Shown here in pieces: positions 11,018 through 18,665 of a stretch of 30,888 nucleotides of DNA. Source of the stretch: Paraglomus occultum (taxonomy: Eukaryota > Glomeromycota > Glomeromycetes > Paraglomerales > Paraglomeraceae); NCBI GenBank assembly GCA_910592205.1, contig CAJVPJ010000283.1, forward strand, positions 1 to 30,888. Direction: 5' to 3'. The notes beneath the pieces are model-generated. The model searched no databases, was not told the DNA's origin, and worked only from the letters and a program-made list of their open reading frames with translations. The position numbers and the translations under genes were made by a program. Positions within the stretch are counted from its first letter, which is position 1. Every line of letters begins with the position of its first letter.

Positions 11018-11754
11018 CTAGCTGTTAGCTGCCTGTGCCGTGGCTGGTTTTTTTTTTTCTTTGCGGGCCATGTCAGAGACAGATTTGCACAATTGTTCTT
11101 TCATCCCATGCTGCCTCCACTGCATTAATGTCCTTATCAACCAAGGCAACTTCAATTCCTTATTATTGTTCTCAAAATATTTGCCGATCTCATCTCCCAA
11201 CTTGTCCAATGTTGGGAGTGCATTTTCAGGGCGTAAAGCTCAAAATTTACGAAGTACACTTTCATGATTTTGTTATCATTATGATTGTCCGTCAAGTTTC
11301 TAATGGAACAAACGTATCCAGGTAATGGTGCCATTATTGACTATTACAGTGAAAAGTTCAAAGTGCTCTCGATTTGTTTTAAAAGTTGATAATTTTGCCA
11401 CCCAACTTGTTGATATGTGTTTCCAGGTCAATTAATCCATTGCTAGATAGTCTCTTATAGAGTTCAACTTTACATATGCCGCCATAACTAACATTATTTT
11501 TCAATTTATAACACTGCGAGTATATGAAAGTCTCTATGCGTTGGCTTTGGGCAACTGTTTTGATGGCTAAACGAGATTTTCGCCCTTTTCCTGGAGAGAT
11601 CAACTTTCATTGTCATGCCATCCTTACAGGGATAACGTTGAGTAGCCGATCTAACTCGTTCGTACTTGCTTGATTCTTCATTGGGACCTGGAACATTGAT
11701 TATCTTGCGCCGTCTTTTGTATTGACGGATTTCCCAGATGCTTTGCTGTTTCAT
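11018..11754 (-). pseudogene. Degenerate minus-strand ORFs, possibly transposase-derived
   Basis: Three overlapping minus-strand frames (11754-11506, 11603-11379, 11209-11018) read as one protein in different frames. The first contains R-Y-P-C-K-D-G-M-T-M-K-V-D-L-S-R-K-R-A-K-I, resembling the Cys/His DNA-binding modules that precede MULE-type transposases. The last contains L-P-W-L-I-R-T-L-M-Q-W-R-Q-H-G-M-K-E-Q-L, followed by a basic tail. No DDE motif was found, so the MULE suggestion is weak. The frame changes mean it is not functional as it stands. Confidence 0.35.
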
Positions 11755-12203
11755 GTGCCACTGCGCGGAAGACTCTTTCGTATGCTGACATCACGTTTTA
11801 ACAAAAACGCTGTAAAAACTTTTGCGGCAAAGCCGATCTGATGAATCAGATAAGCAAGTCATGTGACAAAATCGAACAAACCCATGATCAACATTGATTT
11901 ACAGTATGCTAATACTGTAATACAGTGGCTCGTTATAATAGACAGTTGGGCAACCCTTATAAGCGCGAGTCCACAATAACGTACATGATTTGTTATAATG
12001 GACTTCTTAATTATTGCACGTGAAATTTCATTATAGTGCGATATTATGAATTTTAATAATAAAGCCGTCAGAATATTCCTTGTAAATGAAAGACTTAGTC
12101 ACAATCATAAATCGAGCATTTACGAAGAAAAGGCATTGTATCTTCTAAACGTGCTCAGATCGTTTATTGCATTCAACAAATAACAGTTATATCAATTGTT
12201 ACA

Positions 12204-12391
12204 TGACATATGTAAAACCCGATTAAACCGGCGCTGATTAAACCGGTCCCGGGTTTAATCGGCCGCGTCGCGACCACACCAAATTTCATTAATTAGAAAC
12301 TTTCTATAGTAAACAATCTTCTGAACCGGTCTTTGGCTAAACCGGCCAAAAATCAGCAAACCAGGCCGCCGGCTTAAACAGGTTTCACCTG
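12204..12391. mobile_element. Small nested element with TTAAACCGG palindromes
   Basis: This block is GC-richer than its host element and holds about seven copies of a TTAAACCGG-like motif in both orientations, including GATTAAACC and GGTTTAATC facing each other at 12239-12260. Its edges form imperfect inverted repeats: TGTAAAACCCGATTAAACCGG on the left and the inverse of CAGGTGAAACCTGTTTAAGC on the right, each next to a TA. It is probably a miniature non-autonomous element inserted into the pogo-like one. No coding capacity. Confidence 0.45.
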
Positions 12392-12829
12392 TATAGACAA
12401 TGATATTACTGCGACAAAGTTTATTATCGATAAGCTATCGCCTCAGTTGTTTCTTTTATTGGAAACTACACAGCTCATCTTTTGTTTAATTGAACGAAAT
12501 AAAATTATTTCAGAAAATTTTAACTTTATATTGCTCGAAAAATTGTAACATAACCTCAGCACCTCCGTTTCTTTACCTCTATTTCCTCTCCGTACAACAT
12601 CTTCATCCGTAATGCTATTAATAAAGCACGCATTAAACCCATCAATACTGAAAAGCATCGCAAAGCCGATTGCTTTTTTCTTTAAAACAGTACAAATATC
12701 GAGATTACAGGATGCCCAACTCTACAAGGCGCGTTCAACGTTCTCATATTTTGAGCAGTATTCATCAGAATTCGGTACAAGCCACTTTTCTTTTGCTATT
12801 AAGATTACGGAGACGGATTTCTATACTTG

Positions 12830-12902
12830 ATGCAAATTCGCCATTCGTTGGTGTAGGCTTTTTCTCCTTGTCAAGACATAGTTGACGTTTCTGTGCATTG
12901 TT
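12830..12902 (-). pseudogene. CENP-B/pogo-type N-terminal helix-turn-helix remnant
   Basis: The minus strand reads N-A-Q-K-R-Q-L-C-L-D-K-E-K-K-P-T-P-T. This resembles the first helix of the CENP-B/pogo DNA-binding domain ('...L-T-x-A-Q-K-R-E-L-C...'). It lies near the right end of the TA-bounded element, reading inwards, where a pogo transposase would start. The frame is lost shortly after, so only a remnant is present. Confidence 0.5.
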
Positions 12903-13166
12903 AAAGATATTTTTTTAGATATGTCAACTGTTAAATCATATTAATATTGAGTTTGACCCCTCTCCTGAATCCATATTCCATTATAGTGTATTAGTTGTGT
13001 TATAGACGATTCATAAAAATTCCATTATAGTTAATAACGCGATTTACTATAAGAATCTATTACAACAAGCAATTTTTAATATTAGAAAATAGTGTTCTAA
13101 AAAAATTTCTCTTTATAATGCGATTCCATTATAACGTAGTCCTATTATAACAAGCTTTGACTGTAC

Positions 13167-14062
13167 TAATATGTGCCGCATTTTCCGTCACGGTAAAGAT
13201 ATATGGGAAGCTCGAATCCAATAGTCAAGATAGCACGTTTGAAATGTTTTGAATTTTTGACACACTTGATATGTTTTATTGTTGAAATATTGGTCTTTAT
13301 TCAATAATTGTTAAACAGACGACTTCGGAATCGAATTACTTTATCGTCAAAGTATTAATTAACCGGATATACCTATAAAAACGGTTTACATAAAAGCTGT
13401 AAGTTTTTGGCATAAACGGCCGGCCTACTTATTTAAGCTGCAAAATATCTGTTGATTAATTACGCGAATAACGGGACGAGAGTCTCTAATTATTATTATT
13501 GGTTACCTAACTAGTCAATAAACCAAATCGAAGTTTACCCCGTTTAAGTTAGAATAATAATAATAGTAATAATAATAATTAATTAATTAATTTTTATCTT
13601 TGATTCTGTGGTATAATAATTGTTGTTCTTATATCATAGATACTCTCATTTGCGTAAAGTACATCGTATAGGGAGTGAAGAAGCGCGCACGATAATAACT
13701 AAAATTAGGTCACTTGAATTTTAGGTTCAGTTGCAAAAGCAATTGACGAAGTAAAGAAATGGCGATAAAATAAAGTTAAATTAGAACATTCCCCGGTCGG
13801 CGAACAACCAGGCAAAAAATTATTGCTTTCCAATGACCCAGACTCCGAGGCCGGCAACAATATCAACATAAAATAATGTCGAATTTTAATTATTATTTTG
13901 AGCAGACATAGTTAATCATGGAATGCACAATTTGGTTTCTGTTGGGGGCAATTTAAGCATCAATTTGGTCAAATTGCCCAAGCAACTACAATATGCATAT
14001 TTGAAATCGATTTTATTCTAAAGGTTATAACGAGTAACATTTTTAATTGCAATAAAACAACC
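13167..14062. other. Intergenic, with simple repeat
   Basis: No gene supported. A run of AAT/TAAT repeats with TTAATTAATTAATT lies at about 13544-13592. The final part may be the unreadable 5' portion of the transposase remnant that follows. Confidence 0.4.
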
Positions 14063-14909
14063 CTGTCTTGGAAAATGAAACCTCAAACAACACTTGCTTG
14101 CACATCAGGTTTTAGGAAAAAATTGTTGAAGAATTATGTATCTATACTTGCAACTTGTAATGCAACTGGGGAAGAAAGGCTACATTTACTGTTCATGATA
14201 ATTGATAAAATTATGCTTGGTATATGGTATTATTATAATAAAGCTGTCTGATGCAACCCTCTATATTGAAAGTTTTCTTAATATTAGAAGAGTTAACAAC
14301 ACATTTCACTTAAAACTGCAACATTGTTTTGCTAGTTGATAATGTCTCTGGTCACAAAGTCAATGATCTGTGAACTATCCATGTCATACTTCACTTTTTA
14401 CCCCCAACTACATCAACCCAACTTCAACCACTTGACCAAGAATTATTTATTTTCTTATTATTACTTAATTTCTTATTATTACACATAGTAATTATAATAG
14501 GCATATTATTAGTAATTAAATGAGCTTGATTAACTTTGTGATTAAAATATGGGATTGCAAATCATTAGACTCACATGGATATTTACCAGCTTCCCTAACT
14601 TCAATCCCTGTAACATTATGCTACATACTAATACTAATACAGCAAAATTGAAGCAGTTAAAAAAGGAATAGCAGAACTGCTTCAGCTTTGCCAATAGAGG
14701 AACCAATTGACATAATAATAAAAGAGAACATACATATTATGTTTAATCATATTAATATTGATACATTAGAAGAGCATTCTGAAGAACAAATTGCAAACTT
14801 TGAAGCATTGTTGGACATGCTTGCACAAAAGAATTTGAATGTTGACTTTTACATCATAAATACACTTAATAATTTAAAGAGAAAGATTACTCAAAGCAGT
14901 GCAGTGTAG
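14063..14909 (+). pseudogene. pogo/CENP-B-like DDE transposase remnant, C-terminal two thirds
   Basis: Plus-strand frames give, in order: W-K-M-K-P-Q-T-T-L-A, then Y-V-S-I-L-A-T-C-N-A-T-G-E-E-R-L (about 14139-14186). V-L-L-V-D-N-V-S-G-H-K follows near 14330, then H-F-L-P-P-T-T-S-T-Q-L-Q-P-L-D-Q near 14390-14440. A 73-codon tail, 14688-14909, is rich in acidic and Asn residues. These match the DDE superfamily endonuclease of pogo/Tigger transposases, in which 'L-L-L-D-N-x-x-x-H' carries a catalytic Asp and 'L-P-P-N-T-T-S-x-x-Q-P-L-D-Q-G' follows. Stops and frame changes separate the blocks, and the N-terminal DNA-binding domain is absent or unreadable. Confidence 0.75.
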
Positions 14910-14969
14910 AATTGGCACCCACTCTAAAGGAATATTTGACAATTGATGTGTAGTTCTCTAGATCACATA

Positions 14970-15432
14970 CAGTGCGCCCCTCAAAAGTCATGGACCACCC
15001 TGTTGATCAATTATGAAAATCTATCTTTTCGAAATTCAGTATTGGCGTTATTTACTAAGTAAACAACAAAAATTTTTATATCATTGTGAAGCTATTGACT
15101 GTAGTTTTCGAACAAAGTATTCATAATTTGAACAAGTTGTTGTAATGGAGCTGTTATCCGCCAAAGTGACAAGACATATGTTACACATATGTAAATCATA
15201 TAAAATGTATGTGTAACATATATCTCATCACTTTAGTGGATAACAACTCCATTACAACTTGTTCAAATTTAGTTCGAAAACTACAGTAAATTAGCTTCAC
15301 AATGATATAAAATTTTTGTTGTTTACTTAGTAAATAACGCCAATATACAATACTGAATTTCGAAAAGATAGATTTTTCATATGTTTTACTAATTGATCAA
15401 CAGGGTTGTCCATGACTTTTGAGAGGGCACTG
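14970..15432. mobile_element. 463-bp near-palindromic foldback element (Tc1/mariner-type MITE)
   Basis: The two halves are inverted copies of each other over almost their whole length (about 220 bp per arm), meeting near 15190-15205. Outer ends are CAGTGCGCCCCTCAAAAGTC and the inverse of CAGTGCCCTCTCAAAAGTC. A TA precedes the left end (14968-14969); the right flank is TTA, so the duplication is imperfect. There is no coding capacity. The end sequence resembles those at 21658 and, further in, at 30830-30888, indicating one family of non-autonomous elements. Confidence 0.85.
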
Positions 15433-15582
15433 TTAATACATAATACAGTAAAATTAAAATTTGTGTCTGATCAATAAATTTAATCTATTATTATTATATC
15501 ATAACCTGTGTTGAAGCAATGCTGAGAAGAACCTAAACCCTCAGGTCAGGCTCACCACATTTAAATCTTCATTTGTCATGCT

Positions 15583-15725
15583 TATGTTGACTTGTTGTAT
15601 TAGTATGGATTGTAAAATGATTCATGCATTGATAAACATGGAGAGATAATGTAGTAGTTGCAGAAGACTTGCATATAGTTTCACCAATAATCAAATAAAT
15701 TACCTCCATTAATTACCATAGCACT
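15583..15725 (-). mobile_element. Second, internally deleted scrap of the same Helitron region
   Basis: Two short blocks match the Helitron remnant at the start of the window in the same orientation. The first, about 15587-15617 (a 'tgttgacttgttgta...tggattgtaaa' core), corresponds to about 1947-1975. The second, about 15656-15721 ('gttgcagaag...cttgcatatagtttcacc'), corresponds to about 2372-2431. They are about 425 bp apart in the first copy and about 70 bp apart here, so an internal deletion has occurred. Confidence 0.65.
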
Positions 15726-15845
15726 TAGTTGATTTGGTGGGCCCTTTATTCAGCACAGCTACGTGGACTGCTAAAGCTGTTTTTCGAGTCATATATTAAT
15801 ATATACATGTGACAAGACTGAGAAGGGGGCATAGCACTTAGTTGA
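15717..15845 (+). repeat. 16-bp direct repeat flanking a 97-bp insert
   Basis: The sequence catagcacttagttga occurs exactly at 15717-15732 and 15830-15845. The intervening 97 bp contain GGGCCC and no inverted ends that I can see. This could be a target-site duplication around a small insertion or a product of slippage. Confidence 0.6.
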
Positions 15846-15992
15846 ATAAATATAAAATACTAACTAATCTAAGTATACTTTACTAATCTTTCACATGTAG
15901 CTGTTCACCTCAGAGCTAGTAAATTTTCTAGCACAAAATTCACATGCTTTGTTTATTCTTTTTTCAAGTACCATCTGTATAAGAAAAACTAA

Positions 15993-16607
15993 TCAACATG
16001 TATATTTGTGTACATTTTTGATAGTTGTGACAAAGGAAGTTTCTTTGTCATTCAGGCAGGGAACTTGTAATAAAGACATGTAATCCTTCATCATAAATCT
16101 TCTATCTTTGAGAGAAAACCATTGTTTCATATGAGCTGACAAATCAATTATTTGTGATAAACCATAGCATAATACAGCTTTCTCTACAGCTGATAATCTT
16201 TCTTCTTTTTGACTGCCATCACATTTGTGGATATATTTGTAAATGTTTTGTCTTGAGGGCAAGATCCAGCTTCTTTGATTGTTAAGGATGAATTTGAGAG
16301 TTTCTTCTGGTGGAAGATCTTCTTCATTGTTATGATCAGAGTCATCATCCTGAAAGAAAGTCATAAATGCTGGCAGTTTATGCATATTGCTCTCTTTCTT
16401 CTCCATTCTGGAAAGTGATCTCCAAGTAATAAATGAGAGATAGGTAACTTAAAATTTGGTGACATAAGCACTTTTTAATTGTGTCTGAGGAATTGTTTCT
16501 TCATAATAATAAGAAGACTGATCTCTGGTTTCAATTCTAATGACATCATTAAAGTGTTCTTGATCAAGTCCCATGCTAAAGGTTTTATTTATAAAAGTTT
16601 CATCCAT
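15993..16607 (-). CDS. Acidic hypothetical protein, one stop in frame
   Basis: An ATG at 16406 opens 137 codons ending at 15993. There is a Lys/Glu-rich start, an acidic stretch D-D-D-S-D-H-N-N-E-E-D-L-P-P-E-E, then a mixed helical region with S-A-V-E-K-A-V-L-C-Y-G-L-S-Q-I-I-D-L. The same frame extends upstream to an ATG at 16607, interrupted only by a TAA at 16451-16449. The upstream 52 codons also look coding (M-D-E-T-F-I-N-K-T-F-S-M-G-L-D-Q). Either this is a short ORF starting at 16406, or a ~205-codon gene with one nonsense codon. No family was recognised. It sits among transposon remnants, so element origin is possible. Confidence 0.4.
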
Positions 16608-16917
16608 GCTTTTGTGGTAATAATATAGTCACAACCCCCTTACAGTCACATTTTTCTTGGAACCAACTGATTTCATAATAAATTTACCCCTATATACACA
16701 CATACTGCCCATAAGACGGATTTCATAGCAGTTATAGTAAAATTCCCCTTTAGTGACATTAGCAAAAAACAATCACATGCTTTATGCAATCTGATAGGAT
16801 AAACGTGATCAACTGATAATAATAAATTGTAAACGTGTATTGTACTTTGAAATGTAACACAGTATTATTAACAGTATTTAACAGACACGTCATTTTAAAG
16901 AATAAAAAAGAGAAAAA

Positions 16918-17301
16918 ATGTCGAAGAAAGCAGGAAAGCGAACGTCTATCAGTGACTTACTTAAACGTGAAATTTGTGCTTTTTGTAAAGATAACATTAG
17001 CAACTGAAGAGAATCTGACTGAGGCTGATATAGTGTCTATGGTTAAGGCTGATGTTATGCTAGAATCTGAGACTGTACTCAGACACTGATTATCATGAAG
17101 GAAATGAAATTGTAGTGTCTAAGATAGAGGCACTGGCTCACCTGAAAGGCCTTATTCAGTTCCAAGAGCAATCTCCTGACGAAGTATTTTACTTCAGATG
17201 AACTAGAACTGCATGTTCTGTGTCGCAAGATATCTACTTTTGAATATTTGATGGATAAAGCAAAAAAGCAATCATTGCTAGATTGTTATTTGGAAAAATA
17301 A
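16918..17301 (+). pseudogene. Internally deleted pogo/CENP-B-like transposase (N- and C-termini only)
   Basis: The ATG at 16918 reads M-S-K-K-A-G-K-R-T-S-I-S-D-L-L-K-R-E-I-C-A-F-C-K, like the start of a CENP-B/pogo helix-turn-helix. Within about 30 codons the sequence passes, in another frame, into E-E-N-L-T-E-A-D-I-V-S-M-V-K-A-D. That is a C-terminal segment seen in this family, and it is followed by I-E-A-L-A-H-L-K-G-L-I-Q-F-Q-E-Q and a last block ending L-L-D-C-Y-L-E-K-stop at 17301. The whole DDE domain is missing. It is a non-autonomous deletion derivative broken in at least two frames. Element ends were not fixed; the CACTAAAGGGG-like sequence near 16745-16757 (minus strand) may belong to its left end. 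Confidence 0.55.
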
Positions 17302-17381
17302 TTACTGTGTACGCGCATATAATAACAATAATAAAATCATATATTAATATTAATATGTTATAAAAACTATTATAAAATAAA

Positions 17382-17517
17382 TAGTAATAGTAAATGGTCA
17401 TGTTTTAGCACTGCAGGTGATTATCTTCAAACAGCTAGTGCATGTCACAGAAACATCTGTTTACTGTAATTTATGGCTTGTTAGATTTGCAATAAATCAT
17501 AGAACAATGTTACTTAA
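17382..17517 (+). repeat. Direct duplication, copy A (~135 bp)
   Basis: This segment is repeated in the same orientation at 17770-17907. Shared landmarks include gattatcttcaaacagctag, cacagaaacatctgttta and aatcatagaacaatgttact. There is no coding capacity and no long-terminal-repeat hallmarks. Confidence 0.8.
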
Positions 17518-17769
17518 AAGTATAAGTAATAGTATGTAACATTTACTAGTACTAGATAAAAAACATAGAAAATTGTAATTTATATTTAATTATGTATAAT
17601 ATTTTAGTTATTATTATATCCAAATTACTGTTCACATGTGTATTCATTTGACTGGTTTATGGTTTATAAGGATTGCATAAACAAGGTAAACCTTTTTATT
17701 ACTGTACTAGACATAAGCATCTTAGAAAAATGTTCTCAAAAATGCAAACCAAATTCTATGTATCAGCAC

Positions 17770-17907
17770 AGTAATAGTAATGGTCGTGTTTAGTGCTGCA
17801 AGTGATTATCTTCAAACAGCTAGTTAGTGCATATTAATATCACAGAAACATCTGTTTAATTTGTGGTTTGTTAGATGTGCAGTAAATCATAGAACAATGT
17901 TACTTAA
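17770..17907 (+). repeat. Direct duplication, copy B (~135 bp)
   Basis: This is the second copy of the 17382-17517 repeat, about 388 bp downstream, with scattered substitutions and a small insertion after 'cagctag'. The 250 bp between the copies hold no recognisable gene. Confidence 0.8.
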
Positions 17908-18665
17908 TTCACTCCGCCCTTATATGTTCCACAGTACATAATCTCTATTAAGGATGCATATGGAATTTAAGACAAAGTAATAACTATAATATTAATATGC
18001 AATTTTATGATGTGTAATGTAAATATAATGATACAGTATTAATAAAAATAATGAGTTAGCATACAAGAATATCAGGATTTAAATGGCTTATTATGATCGC
18101 TATGTACAGTAACAATTATAATCACCAGGTGCTGCCAATATAAATAAGGTTACTGAAAAGATTGCAATCTGTATGTGGCAATGAATCTAGCAGTTATTGT
18201 ATATTCTGCTTGTTGTAACAAATGCACTTTGTATTTGCACAATAATAAACAACAATTTGTATAATAATAAGCAGTTCTACATACATTCATGTTCTAATCA
18301 ATCAAGTAATATGTTCTACCAAGTGAGCTTAGGATTTGCTATTAATCTTTTCTATATGGGTGTGATACACAAAAGTCACTAAACATAAAGTTGCCGGTGG
18401 ATTAAGCTGACGGCCTATTGTTCGTTGGAGTCTTATTAAAAATAATAAAGTGCGTTGAATGAGAATACGAACTAGTACTTTGATATTAAGATAAGGAATA
18501 AAAGACAACTCCAACTAAGCTACCGTCTCGCTAATTTTACCGTACTATTGTTCTCATTAATTTGGAAATGTTGGTGATACCTATGTACCAAGGAGCTATA
18601 CGTTATCATTTTGAATTCATTTGCATACAAATGTAAATGCGGAGAAACCTTTGCTTCAGAACACA
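17908..18665. other. Upstream region of kinase-like copy 2, no gene
   Basis: No supported coding frame. The stretch just before 18666 presumably includes promoter and leader, but it shows no obvious similarity to the corresponding region before copy 1, and no TATA element was assigned. Confidence 0.4.

Larger units (their letters stand above)
11923..13164 (-). mobile_element. pogo/Tigger-like transposon with TA target site, internally degenerate
   Basis: The element begins CAGTGGCTCGTTATAATAG after a TA at 11921-11922. It ends with the inverse of CAGTCAAAGCTTGTTATAATAGG, followed by a TA at 13165-13166. Both ends also carry further internal GTTATAATGG-type repeats. CAGT-type inverted ends with GTTATAA motifs and a TA duplication are typical of pogo-like Tc1/mariner elements. 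A CENP-B-type helix-turn-helix remnant on the minus strand (about 12830-12902) supports the class. Length is 1242 bp. The catalytic domain was not recognised, and a separate small repeat is nested at 12204-12391. Confidence 0.7.

Noticed and set aside
11838-11865. Hammerhead-ribozyme-like CTGATGA
   Set aside because: No GAAA box and no flanking stems at the required spacing.
17382-17907. Long terminal repeats of a small retroelement
   Set aside because: Copies are only ~135 bp, lack TG...CA ends, primer-binding site and polypurine tract, and enclose no coding sequence.
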